The notes below the pieces were generated by a model, which searched no databases, had not been told where the DNA came from, and saw only the letters and a program-made list of their open reading frames with translations. The position numbers were made by a program, and so were the translations under genes. From Vicinamibacteria bacterium (GTDB lineage Bacteria; Acidobacteriota; Vicinamibacteria; Marinacidobacterales; SMYC01), in the NCBI GenBank assembly GCA_035620555.1, contig DASPGQ010000717.1, positions 1 through 37,454 of the forward strand: 37,454 nt of DNA. The letters are read 5' to 3'. This document shows positions 16,624-24,456 of this stretch, one piece after another; position 1 is the stretch's first letter, and each line of letters opens with the position of its first letter.

Positions 16624-17572
16624 GAGGATCCGAGTCGGAGTCGTAGGGGTCGGGGAGCTCGGATCTCGCCACACCCGGGTCCATGCGGAGATCCCGGCGG
16701 CGCGTCTGGTGGGCGTTGCCGACATCGACGCTGCCCGGGCGCGCCGCGTGGCCGAGATCTATGGCGGCGTCGAGGCGGTCACAGACTTTCGCGATCTGAT
16801 TCCGAAGATCGACGCGGCGAGCGTTGCCGTCCCGACGGTCGAACATCATCGGGTCGCTCTCGCGCTCGTCGATGCCGGCATCCACGTTCTCGTGGAAAAA
16901 CCCATCACCTCGCGTCCCGAGGAGGCTCGCGCCCTCGTAGAGCGAGCCAGGGAAAAGGGGGTTCGGCTCGCGGTGGGTCACACCGAGAGATACAACCCCG
17001 CGGTTCAGGCCCTCATCGAGCAGGCAAGGGATCCACGATTCATCGAGATTCATCGACTCGGCTCGTTCTCCCCCCGGAGTCTGGACATCGATGTGGTCCT
17101 CGACTTGATGATTCACGATCTCGACGTCGTAACCGCGCTCGTTCGACGAGACGTGGTTTCGGTCGATGCCGTAGGGGTCGCAGTCCTCACCAAACGGGTC
17201 GATATTGCCAATGCACGCCTCAAGTTCGCCGGAGGCGCCGTGGCGAACATCACCGCAAGCCGCGTCTCGCGGGAGAAGGTGCGGAAGCTTCGGGTCTTCG
17301 AGCGCGATCGCTACATATCACTCGACTACCAGAAGCAGGAGGCGCTCCGCTACCGGCTTTCGGCCGAGGACGGCGGGGGCCGGCCGGAGATTCGACAGGA
17401 CGAGCTTGCGTTTTCTCGAGGTGAGCCGCTTCGGATCGAGATCGAGGACTTTCTTCGCTCGATTCGCGGGGGGCCCGAGCCCAGGGTTCGCGGGGAGGAC
17501 GGTGTCCGAGCCCTCGAGCTCGCCCGCCGAGTCGCCGAGGCGATGAGTGGGGGGGGTGGGGGTGAGCTATAA
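16616..17572 (+). CDS. Gfo/Idh/MocA-family oxidoreductase in the lpx cluster
   Basis: This 318-aa NAD(P)-dependent oxidoreductase acts on a sugar or sugar derivative. It has the Rossmann start IRVGVVGVGELGSRH, the family's EKP motif (Glu94-Lys95-Pro96 in HVLVEKPI), and GHTERYNPAVQAL, where a substrate-binding region is expected. The TTG start at 16616 overlaps lpxI by 8 bp. Relatives sit next to lpxA/lpxI in several lineages. GnnA, which oxidises the 3-hydroxyl of UDP-GlcNAc for diamino-sugar lipid A, belongs to the same superfamily, but its partner aminotransferase GnnB is not here. The substrate is therefore not assigned. The gene ends in a G8-T-G5 run coding Gly-rich residues. Confidence 0.88.
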   Translation: MPERIRVGVVGVGELGSRHTRVHAEIPAARLVGVADIDAARARRVAEIYGGVEAVTDFRDLIPKIDAASVAVPTVEHHRVALALVDAGIHVLVEKPITSRPEEARALVERAREKGVRLAVGHTERYNPAVQALIEQARDPRFIEIHRLGSFSPRSLDIDVVLDLMIHDLDVVTALVRRDVVSVDAVGVAVLTKRVDIANARLKFAGGAVANITASRVSREKVRKLRVFERDRYISLDYQKQEALRYRLSAEDGGGRPEIRQDELAFSRGEPLRIEIEDFLRSIRGGPEPRVRGEDGVRALELARRVAEAMSGGGGGEL

Positions 17573-17573
17573 T
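17568..17573 (+). promoter_or_regulatory. Possible -10 element ahead of the TonB-like gene
   Basis: A perfect TATAAT overlaps the stop codon of the oxidoreductase gene, 58 bp before the ATG of the TonB-like gene. The bases upstream form a G-rich run (17549-17562) with no -35 hexamer, and no TG stands one base before the hexamer. It could give the TonB-like gene its own start, but support is weak. Confidence 0.35.
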
Positions 17574-17631
17574 TCGATCGGCCGTCCGTCCGCTGGTTTC
17601 GTGGCGGAGGGCCAGAAACACTTTCTCCGGA

Positions 17632-18903
17632 ATGCATCGTGGAACGGGCCGCAAGAAGCTGAAACGGCGCGGGCAGCCCCTCCCCCCGAAACGGCGCAAG
17701 AGACCGCCCGTTCTGATCGCTAAGGGAGCCAGCGGTTTCGAGTCGCTCGTTCCCCCCGACAGCTCCCAGGATTTCTTCTTCTCCGCATGGCTGGAACGCC
17801 CGGAGGAGGCCGCCGAGTTCCTGGAGCACGGAGGCGAGGATCGCGAGCCCCTGACGGGCAACCCGCGCTTTGGCGCCGGTCTGTCGGCAGCGCTACATGT
17901 TGCGCTTCTCCTCTTTCTGTTCGTCGAGCCGAACCTCGACTTCCTCCGATCCGAGGAGGCCGTCGATCCGGCGATGGAGCCAGAACGTTCACCCCTCGTG
18001 ATGTTCTTCGATGAGCCTCAACCGGAGGTGGTAGCCGTCCCGGTGGTTCCCGCCGATCCCGCCGAGGCGGAACAGCAGCCAGCGGAGCCACCGCAGGTTG
18101 CGGACAACCGCCTGCTCATTCCCAAGGCGCTCCTGCCGGCGCCGGACCGCCAGCAGGAATTCATGAACGACCTGCCTTTCTCCGAAGGAAACACTGACGA
18201 GTTCTACACCAAGGAGGAAGTCAAGGAGCCGGGTGAGGAAGGTGTTCCCGAGGATCCTGTGGAAGTAGAAGCGCAGCTGACGCCGGAATCGGGTCAGGAT
18301 GAGACCTTCGCGGACGCCTCGGCGGGCGAGGACAACGGCAACAACGGGACCGAGGCCGATCGGCGGATCGATGCGAGCGAGCTCTCGGCGCTGCTCTTTG
18401 GACAGCCCGACCTGAAGGAGCGCCAGCGTCCCCGGGCCGACGTGCCGCCCCCGACGCCACAACGCTCACCCGACCTCGGTCAAGGGGGGGAGAATGGCCG
18501 ATGGACGGACATCCGCCGTTTTCTCGCCGGGGCTCAGTTTCACAATCCCGAGGGCGGCCTCGTGGCCAATACCGGCAACACGCTCTATTACAACGACATG
18601 GGCGCCAACTTCGTGCCCTGGATCGCTCGATTGTTGGCGGAAGTCCGGCGAAACTGGTTCATTCCCTACTCGATCGCGTTTCAGCACGGCCACGTCGCGG
18701 TCGGTATCACCGTCGACCGCGGAGGAAACCTGTTGGTTCTGAGGGTCTTAGTGCCGTCGGGAACGGCGAGCTTCGACAACGCGTCCGTGGGCGCCATTCG
18801 AGCGGCCAACCTCTTGCCGTTGCCGTCCGACTACCCGGACCAGACCTTCGACATCATCCTCGTCTTCTGGTACAACGAGCGGCCATACGACCTTTTTGGA
18901 TAA
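17632..18903 (+). CDS. TonB-like energy transducer / TonB C-terminal domain protein
   Basis: The 423-aa protein looks like a TonB-family periplasm-spanning transducer. It has a basic cytoplasmic N-terminus (residues 1-80, RKKLKRRGQPLPPKRRKR), one membrane helix at about 81-98 (GAGLSAALHVALLLFLFV), and a long acidic, proline-rich linker (about 100-300). The C-terminal domain (about 325-423) includes VPWIARLLAEVRRNWFIPYS and VAVGITVDRGGNLLVLRV. The N-terminal cytoplasmic part is much longer than in E. coli TonB. No exbB, exbD or TonB-dependent receptor is nearby. A TolA-like role is an alternative, since TolA also has a three-part layout. ATG 17632 is the natural start. Confidence 0.8.
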   Translation: MHRGTGRKKLKRRGQPLPPKRRKRPPVLIAKGASGFESLVPPDSSQDFFFSAWLERPEEAAEFLEHGGEDREPLTGNPRFGAGLSAALHVALLLFLFVEPNLDFLRSEEAVDPAMEPERSPLVMFFDEPQPEVVAVPVVPADPAEAEQQPAEPPQVADNRLLIPKALLPAPDRQQEFMNDLPFSEGNTDEFYTKEEVKEPGEEGVPEDPVEVEAQLTPESGQDETFADASAGEDNGNNGTEADRRIDASELSALLFGQPDLKERQRPRADVPPPTPQRSPDLGQGGENGRWTDIRRFLAGAQFHNPEGGLVANTGNTLYYNDMGANFVPWIARLLAEVRRNWFIPYSIAFQHGHVAVGITVDRGGNLLVLRVLVPSGTASFDNASVGAIRAANLLPLPSDYPDQTFDIILVFWYNERPYDLFG

Positions 18904-18937
18904 TCGTCCGCATCGGGCTCCTTCGAGGGGATGAGAT

Positions 18938-21109
18938 GTGAGCACGTGTGCGAATAATAGGGCTCTCGTTCTCATCGCACTCCTCGCCGGTTCCTGCGGC
19001 GGCAGGACCGGGGCGCCTGGTGGCCCATCGGTTGAACCGACGACCGCCGATCTCGGCTTCGCGCCGGCACCCCGACTGCGAGTCGGACTTTCGACCCGCG
19101 CCGAGCTCGTAAGGCTCACCTCGTCGAGTCCATTTCACGTACGAGCCCCGGGGATGCTCCTGGACACGGCGGAGGTGATCGTGGAGCCCGAGAGAGGCCA
19201 GTCTGGCGTTGGGAGGACGTACCGGGTGGTGGTCGCGAGCTTTCCCGACGAGCGCAGTGCGGTCGACTATCGAGCCCGACTCGGTGACGAGATCGGAGAA
19301 GAGATGATCCTCGGTCGCGAGTCGGGAAGCGGACGGTTCACTCTCAGCGTGGGGAGCTTCTCGACTGAATCCGGAGCCGAGTCGAGGCGGACCGAGCTCG
19401 AGCGCAGAGGATTCGAATCGACCCGGGTGGTTCGTGAGGGCGGGGGAGACGAACGGCCTCGGGGGCTTTCGTTGCGCGCGATGGGCCGGGAGCCTTTCCG
19501 AACCGACTCGCTCGAGCTCGAAGTCTTTCCCGGGGCCAACGGGGGGTTCCTGGAAATCGACGGCGCGCCCTATCGGGGTTATCTCGAGATTCGCGTCAAC
19601 GCCTCGCTTTCGCTGACGATCGTGAACGTCGTCAACCTGGAGGATTATCTTCGAGGCGTCGTACCCGCCGAGCTGTCCCCAACGGTGTTCGCCGAGAAGG
19701 AGGCCCTCAAGGCCCAGGCGGTCGCCGCCAGAACCTATGCTTTGAAGCGAAGGGGAGAGTACGCGGGTGAGGGGTACGACATCTGCGCGACTCCGGCCTG
19801 TCAGGTCTATCAGGGCGTCTCCGTCGAGCACCCCCTCAGCGACGAGGCGGTGATGGAAACGGAAGGAGAATTCCTTACATACGACGGTGAGCCGATCGAC
19901 GCCCTCTACACCTCGACCTGCGGAGGGAGGACCGAGGCCTCGGAGAATGTCTTCACCACCTCCGCACCCTATCTCGTGAGCCGCGCCTGCGCGCTCGAGA
20001 GGCGGCCCTCCGAGCTCGTCGCGCGGAATCCAGGTCCTCTCCCCGTCGAGACCGCCCTCCTTCGCGTTCTCGGAATCGACGACGGCTCCGAGTCTCTCAC
20101 CGGCTCTGGGCTCCATCGCCTCGTCGAAAGGACCCTCGCGTATCTGGGACAGAGCCACTGTCTCGAGGCGAATCCCTCGGATGGCGCCGTCGATATCATC
20201 GCCCTTGCCAGCACGTTAGCCGAAGGACTCTGCTGGGAAGGACGAACGTCGTTTGTGATGTCATCGCTCGAGGCGGAGAAAGTGGTTGGTGTCCCGTCCC
20301 TTTCGGAGAGCGAGCGCCGCCACCTCGCGTACTCGATTCGCGAGGGGCTCGTTCGCCCTCCGCCGGCGGGAATCGTTGCGGGACAGACCCTCACAAGAGA
20401 CGAGGTTCTCGCGACCCTCCATCGCCTGATCGTTGCCCGCGGAGAGGCTCCGCTGAGGCCGGCCTCGATCGAGAGCGCCACGCGAGAGGCGATCGTACTC
20501 AAGGGTGAGCACGAAGAGGGCCCTCGAACCGTCGCAATCGGCCCCGAGACCTACCTCTATCGCCGGGTGGGGGAGGCAACGTTCTACGAGCCTTCGGTCG
20601 TGCTTCTTCCCAACGATCCGATATGGTTTCACCAGGGAACGAAGGGCATCGACGTGCTGGTCGTGGGCTCAGACGGGGCGAGCTTCGATCGAAGCTCGCG
20701 CTTCTCTCACTGGGTCGTGAGGAAATCGAGCGAAGAGCTCACGCGTGACGTCAACGCACGACATCGAGTCGGGGAGGTCATCGAGCTCAAGCCTCAGCGC
20801 TACGGCCTCTCGGGACGGATTGCGGAGCTCGAGATCGTCGGGCGGGTTGCGAGCGCGACGGTGAGAGGTCTTTCGATTCGGCGCGCGCTCGGCTTGCGGG
20901 AAAACCTCTTCTTTCTCGATTCCCAGCTTTCTCCCGATGGGACGGTCCGCGGGTGGGTGTTCACCGGTCGAGGCTGGGGTCATGGGGTGGGATTGTGCCA
21001 GGTGGGTGCTTACGGCATGGCAGGCGCGGGATACCATCACGCTGAGATCCTCGCGCATTACTACGCCGGGACCGAGCTTCGTGTTGACAAGGGAGGACGC
21101 CCCCCGTAG
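18938..21109 (+). CDS. SpoIID/LytB-domain lipoprotein with SPOR region (probable peptidoglycan glycan-strand enzyme)
   Basis: SpoIID-type proteins are lytic transglycosylases that cut denuded peptidoglycan. This 723-aa protein starts with a short hydrophobic leader ending LLAGSC (Cys20), a slightly atypical lipobox. A SPOR-like region at about 93-166 (TYRVVVASFPDERSAVDY) would bind denuded glycan. The SpoIID core begins near 200 with NLEDYLRGVVPAELSP, where Glu245 aligns with the catalytic Glu88 of B. subtilis SpoIID. EALKAQAVAARTYAL comes next, and the core ends with GRGWGHGVGLCQVGAYGM (from residue 677). About 300 residues are inserted between, including a stretch resembling an SLH repeat (about 452-498). 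GTG 18938 has GAGGGG eight bases upstream. The role is probably cell-wall remodelling at division. Confidence 0.88.
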   Translation: MSTCANNRALVLIALLAGSCGGRTGAPGGPSVEPTTADLGFAPAPRLRVGLSTRAELVRLTSSSPFHVRAPGMLLDTAEVIVEPERGQSGVGRTYRVVVASFPDERSAVDYRARLGDEIGEEMILGRESGSGRFTLSVGSFSTESGAESRRTELERRGFESTRVVREGGGDERPRGLSLRAMGREPFRTDSLELEVFPGANGGFLEIDGAPYRGYLEIRVNASLSLTIVNVVNLEDYLRGVVPAELSPTVFAEKEALKAQAVAARTYALKRRGEYAGEGYDICATPACQVYQGVSVEHPLSDEAVMETEGEFLTYDGEPIDALYTSTCGGRTEASENVFTTSAPYLVSRACALERRPSELVARNPGPLPVETALLRVLGIDDGSESLTGSGLHRLVERTLAYLGQSHCLEANPSDGAVDIIALASTLAEGLCWEGRTSFVMSSLEAEKVVGVPSLSESERRHLAYSIREGLVRPPPAGIVAGQTLTRDEVLATLHRLIVARGEAPLRPASIESATREAIVLKGEHEEGPRTVAIGPETYLYRRVGEATFYEPSVVLLPNDPIWFHQGTKGIDVLVVGSDGASFDRSSRFSHWVVRKSSEELTRDVNARHRVGEVIELKPQRYGLSGRIAELEIVGRVASATVRGLSIRRALGLRENLFFLDSQLSPDGTVRGWVFTGRGWGHGVGLCQVGAYGMAGAGYHHAEILAHYYAGTELRVDKGGRPP

Positions 21110-21138
21110 CATGTGCTTTACCACCCCAACCCGTTCCA

Positions 21139-22269
21139 ATGAGTACGTCCAACACCTTGAGTGCCTCGAATCCCACGGCGGAGGGAGGTTTGAGAGGTCG
21201 CCTCTCCGACGTGGGGCTGCCTTCGGTGATGGCCCTTCTCGAGGAGCCGGCTCGGACGGGAGTGCTCTCTCTTCTCAACTCGGGAGTCAGGAAGTCGATT
21301 TACTTTCTCGACGGGAAAATCGTGTTCGCCACCTCGAGCTCCACCCAGGACCGTCTTGGCGAGATATTGCTTCGCGGAGGGAAGATCTCCACCGAGAATT
21401 ACCTGCGACTGTCGCAGCTCATCCGCGGCGGGCAGCGCATCGGCAAGGCGCTGGTGGAGAGCGGGTTGCTCCAGCCCCGAGATCTCTGGTGGGCCATCGA
21501 GCAGCAGATCAAAGAAATCGTCTGGAGCATTTTCGACTGGGAGGATGGGTACTTTCAGTTCGAGGAGGACGACCTTCCTCGGCGGGAGAAGATCACCTTT
21601 GAGCTGGCCCCGGGAGAGCTCGTCGTTCAGGGGATACGCCGCTCGAAGAGTAGTGGAGCCATCCGGAAGCACTTCATTTCCTTGGACTCCGTGATCGCGC
21701 GCACCGAGAAGCCGTTCCCGGTAGAGCTCGAGCCTCAGGAGCGCCATGTCGTGAGCCTCGCGAATGGAAAGCGAACCATCGCCGAGATCTGTCAGGAGAG
21801 CGAGATCGGAGAGTCGGAAACGAGAAAGGCTCTCCATACGCTGCTGGCGGTCGCGACGTTGCGATCGCTGGGACCGAGGCAGGCGCCCCTGGAGAAGACC
21901 TTGGACGACGTTGCCGATTACCGTTCGGTCGTCGAGCTCTACAACGATATGTTTCGGCAGCTCTTTCGACGGATGGCGGACGAAGTCGGCCCCATCGCCG
22001 AGATCATTCTGGAGAAGTATCTGAAAGACCTGAAGGAGCATCCGGGAACGCTCTTCGAACGGGTGCGCTTGAGGCCGGACGGCTCTCTCGAGGCGGGCCA
22101 GATCGAGCAGAATTTGAAACGTATCTCCGAGCCACAGCGCCGCGATCAGCTGATCGCTTCTCTGAACGAGCTCCTGTACGCCGAATTGCTCGCCGTCAAG
22201 CGTACTCTCGGAGCCAGTCACGAGACGGAGCTCATCCAGCTGTTTCGAAAGTTGCAAGACGCTGTATGA
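21139..22269 (+). CDS. DUF4388 (PATAN-like) domain protein
   Basis: The 376-aa soluble protein begins with a DUF4388 domain (about residues 15-100: LRGRLSDVGLPSVMALLEE, then GVLSLLNSGVRKSIYFLDGK). A second conserved part follows (LGEILLRGGKIS, IGKALVESGLLQPRDLWWAI, IFDWEDGYFQFEE). This layout occurs in proteins linked to signalling and gliding or surface behaviour, but the biochemical role is unknown. The C-terminal half is helical and charged with no motif I recognise. The ATG at 21139 is 29 bp after the SpoIID gene. Its stop overlaps the ATG of a 35-aa micro-ORF, which in turn overlaps miaA. Confidence 0.82.
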   Translation: MSTSNTLSASNPTAEGGLRGRLSDVGLPSVMALLEEPARTGVLSLLNSGVRKSIYFLDGKIVFATSSSTQDRLGEILLRGGKISTENYLRLSQLIRGGQRIGKALVESGLLQPRDLWWAIEQQIKEIVWSIFDWEDGYFQFEEDDLPRREKITFELAPGELVVQGIRRSKSSGAIRKHFISLDSVIARTEKPFPVELEPQERHVVSLANGKRTIAEICQESEIGESETRKALHTLLAVATLRSLGPRQAPLEKTLDDVADYRSVVELYNDMFRQLFRRMADEVGPIAEIILEKYLKDLKEHPGTLFERVRLRPDGSLEAGQIEQNLKRISEPQRRDQLIASLNELLYAELLAVKRTLGASHETELIQLFRKLQDAV

Positions 22270-22373
22270 GGAGACCGACCAGCCTTCATTTCACGAGGAC
22301 GGAGCTCGTGGGGGCGGTGGTGACCGGAGCCATCATTCTGGGAATATTCCTCCTTCGGTGGATCGTCGCTTGA
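22266..22373 (+). CDS. 35-aa single-helix membrane micro-protein
   Basis: ATG 22266 overlaps the stop of the DUF4388 gene (ATGA), and the frame ends at TGA 22371-22373, inside the start region of miaA. The product has a basic N-terminus (MRRPTSLHFTRTEL) and one strong hydrophobic helix (LVGAVVTGAIILGIFLLRWI). This positive-inside, single-span layout is what a real membrane micro-protein would show. It bridges two genes that would otherwise be separated by about 90-100 bp. I know no family for it. Confidence 0.5.
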   Translation: MRRPTSLHFTRTELVGAVVTGAIILGIFLLRWIVA

Positions 22374-23356
22374 GGTCGAGGCACCGGACCGACGCCCTGG
22401 TTGCCATCGTCGGTCCCACGGGGTCGGGGAAGAGCGATCTCGCCGTCGAGCTATCGCGTGCCCTTGGCGGGGAGATCGTGGGATGCGACGCGCTCCAGGT
22501 CTATCGAGGCCTCGACGTAGGCACGGCGAAGCTGCCCCAGCAGGCGAGAGGGGAGGTGCCCCATCATCTGCTCGACGTGGCATCGCCTTCGGACGAGTTC
22601 TCGGCGGCGCGCTATGTCTCGATCGCGACCGAGTGCATCCAGCAGATACGGAACCGGGGGAATCTTCCGATCGTGGTCGGAGGTACGGGACTCTATCTTC
22701 GCGCTCTCCGATATGGATTGTTCGAAGGTCCGTCTCGGGAGCCGACGCTCAGGGCGAGGCTCTGGGGCATCGAGAGGAAACGCCGGGGCAAGCTTCACCG
22801 AATGCTGGCTCGCTGGGACCCGCCCTCTGCGGCCCGCATCCATCCGAACGATTCCGTACGCCTCGTTCGCGCTATCGAGGTTTATCTTTCCAGCGGTCGT
22901 CCGATGAGCTCCATGATGACGGAACGGCGGCGCCCTCTTTCGGGTTTCCGCGATATACTTGTCGGCCTGCGGCCGGAGCGAGCCGCGCTCGCTCTGAGGA
23001 TCGCTGAGCGCGTCGAGTCCATGTACGCGGGCGGATTGGCCGATGAAGTCCGAGGGTTGGTCGCGCGATATGGCATGGCGCTGCCAGCCTTCAAAGCGAT
23101 CGGCTATCGCGAGTGTCTCGCGGCAATGGCGGGTCGAATCGATTGGGACCGTGCGCGGTCCATGACCGAGAAGGCGACGATCCAGTACGCGAAGCGACAG
23201 CTCACTTGGTTCCGCAAGGAGACTGGTGTGACGTGGTTCGATGGCCTGGGCGACGAGCCTTCGGTTCGAAGCACGGTGTTGTGGCATCTGAGGCGGGAGC
23301 TTTCACGAGAGGTGCTTCCGGGTATGGAGAAAGACGATGCAGAAACAGCCCCCTAA
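22358..23356 (+). CDS. miaA: tRNA dimethylallyltransferase MiaA
   Basis: MiaA adds a dimethylallyl group to A37 of tRNAs that read codons starting with U. The 332-aa protein has the P-loop VGPTGSGKSDLAVEL near residues 18-32, then GCDALQVYRGLDVGTAK and PIVVGGTGLYLRAL. The C-terminal EKATIQYAKRQLTWFRKE is a strong family signature. The start is either GTG 22358 or TTG 22370, the latter overlapping the stop of the micro-ORF as TTGA; GTG is used here. It overlaps hfq by 20 bp. The miaA-hfq order is widely conserved in bacteria. Confidence 0.96.
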   Translation: MDRRLRSRHRTDALVAIVGPTGSGKSDLAVELSRALGGEIVGCDALQVYRGLDVGTAKLPQQARGEVPHHLLDVASPSDEFSAARYVSIATECIQQIRNRGNLPIVVGGTGLYLRALRYGLFEGPSREPTLRARLWGIERKRRGKLHRMLARWDPPSAARIHPNDSVRLVRAIEVYLSSGRPMSSMMTERRRPLSGFRDILVGLRPERAALALRIAERVESMYAGGLADEVRGLVARYGMALPAFKAIGYRECLAAMAGRIDWDRARSMTEKATIQYAKRQLTWFRKETGVTWFDGLGDEPSVRSTVLWHLRRELSREVLPGMEKDDAETAP

Positions 23357-23603
23357 TGTGCAGGACAGCTTCCTGAATCACGCTCGTCGCGAGCGCGTGC
23401 CCGTGACCGTGTACCTCGTCAACGGGGCCAAGCTTACCGGACGCATCAAGAACTTCGATCGCTTCGCCATCATTCTCGAAGCCAACGGCGTGGATCAGAT
23501 GCTTTTCAAGCACGCCGTTTCCACCATCAGCGGAAGTCGTCAATTCGGAAACTATATGAACGTGGAGGCTGCGGTGGAGCAGGCCGAGGAGAGGGAAGGC
23601 TAG
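23337..23603 (+). CDS. hfq: RNA chaperone Hfq
   Basis: Hfq hexamers bind small RNAs and mRNAs and help them pair. The 88-aa protein carries both Sm motifs: VQDSFLNHARRERVPVTVYL leading to LVNGAKLTGRIKNFDRFAI, then LFKHAVSTISGSR, where the KH pair lines the proximal RNA site. The C-terminal tail is short and acidic (VEAAVEQAEEREG). ATG 23337 lies 20 bp inside miaA, so translation is probably coupled. An Hfq in this genome means base-pairing small RNAs are possible, which is relevant to the candidate RNA at 32893-33160. Confidence 0.97.
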   Translation: MQKQPPNVQDSFLNHARRERVPVTVYLVNGAKLTGRIKNFDRFAIILEANGVDQMLFKHAVSTISGSRQFGNYMNVEAAVEQAEEREG

Positions 23604-23622
23604 ATCCGATCCTCGCTCCGCG

Positions 23623-23650
23623 TTGACCGGCGGTGCCGGCGTGCTATAAT
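23623..23650 (+). promoter_or_regulatory. Sigma-70-type promoter of the yceD-rpmF-fab operon, with internal inverted repeat
   Basis: TTGACC (23623-23628) and TATAAT (23645-23650) are 16 bp apart, and TG at 23642-23643 makes the -10 extended (TGnTATAAT). This is the best promoter in the window. A perfect inverted repeat CCGGC-GGT-GCCGG (23627-23639) overlaps the end of the -35 and the spacer, a natural place for a repressor. The sequence is not like the FapR or FabR/FadR sites I know. The transcript would start near 23657, about 15 nt before the yceD ATG. Confidence 0.78.
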
Positions 23651-23671
23651 CCCGCCACAGCAGGGGCGACA

Positions 23672-24223
23672 ATGTACCTTGACCTTCAAAACGTGCCCCT
23701 TGAGGGGCAGGCGGTAGACCGTACGATCGCGGCGACTCAATTCGGAGTCCTCGACGATGCGTTCGAGCTCTCCTCGGACGTCGCGATCGCGGCTCGCGTC
23801 TTTCCTACGGGCGAGCCCCAGGAGCGGGCGTTTCGCCTCAAAGGCCTCCTCACGGCGAAACTCGAGGTCGTTTGCGTTCGATGCCTGGATCGATTCCGCA
23901 TCGCTCTGTCGGAGCCGCTCGATCTCATGTACTTGCCGAGCTCGGCGAACGTGGCACGGGAAGTAGAAGAGGATGACGACGAAGGTCATGCTCTCGGCGC
24001 CGACGAAATGACGGTCGGATTCTACCGGGATGACCGAATCGATCTCACTCACATGATGTTGGAGCAGATCGTCTTGTCGCTTCCGATGAAGCCCCTTTGT
24101 CGACCCGAGTGCCTGGGACTCTGTCCCGAGTGTGGCACCAACCGTAACGAGATGGCGTGCGGTTGCGGCACGCAATCCATGGATCCGAGGTGGGATGCGC
24201 TCAAGTCCCTCTTGGGGTCCTGA
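23672..24223 (+). CDS. yceD: YceD / DUF177 family protein
   Basis: DUF177 proteins are encoded next to the L32 gene in almost all bacteria; a role in 23S rRNA or ribosome maturation has been proposed for relatives. The 183-aa protein has the central pair CVRCLDRF and the C-terminal cluster CRPECLGLCPECGTNRN followed by CGC, a possible metal site typical of the family. Acidic residues precede it (EVEEDDDEG). ATG 23672 is chosen because it lies downstream of the promoter. An earlier in-frame start at 23633 would fall inside the promoter and is rejected. The spacing to rpmF is 22 bp. Confidence 0.9.
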   Translation: MYLDLQNVPLEGQAVDRTIAATQFGVLDDAFELSSDVAIAARVFPTGEPQERAFRLKGLLTAKLEVVCVRCLDRFRIALSEPLDLMYLPSSANVAREVEEDDDEGHALGADEMTVGFYRDDRIDLTHMMLEQIVLSLPMKPLCRPECLGLCPECGTNRNEMACGCGTQSMDPRWDALKSLLGS

Positions 24224-24245
24224 TCTCACTGCAAACGAGGAGCTT

Positions 24246-24428
24246 ATGCCCAATCCCAAACGACGGCACTCGCGGGCCCGCCGTGGAAAACGACGCGCGC
24301 ACGATGCTCTCGGTGCAGCATCCCTGTCCGAGTGTCCCAATTGTCACCAGCCCAAACTTCCTCACCGTGTCTGTCCGAGCTGTGGATTCTACAAAGGTTC
24401 CCAGGTCGTTGAAGTGAAGGAAGTCTGA
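24246..24428 (+). CDS. rpmF: 50S ribosomal protein L32
   Basis: L32 is a small ribosomal protein of the large subunit. The 60-aa product starts MPNPKRRHSRARRGKRRAHD, the standard L32 start. It keeps all four cysteines of the zinc-binding form (Cys30, Cys33, Cys43, Cys46 in CPNC and CPSC). A longer open frame extends to 24132 but overlaps yceD, and ATG 24246 with GAGGAG just upstream is clearly right. Being in one operon with fatty-acid genes is a common arrangement that links ribosome and membrane supply. Confidence 0.97.
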   Translation: MPNPKRRHSRARRGKRRAHDALGAASLSECPNCHQPKLPHRVCPSCGFYKGSQVVEVKEV

Positions 24429-24456
24429 ACGACTCTCATCCGCATGGGTCGCCGTA

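Noticed and set aside
19407-19421. Second T-loop-like phrase GAGGATTCGAATCGA
   Set aside because: It lies inside the SPOR region of the SpoIID gene and has no matching tRNA arms.
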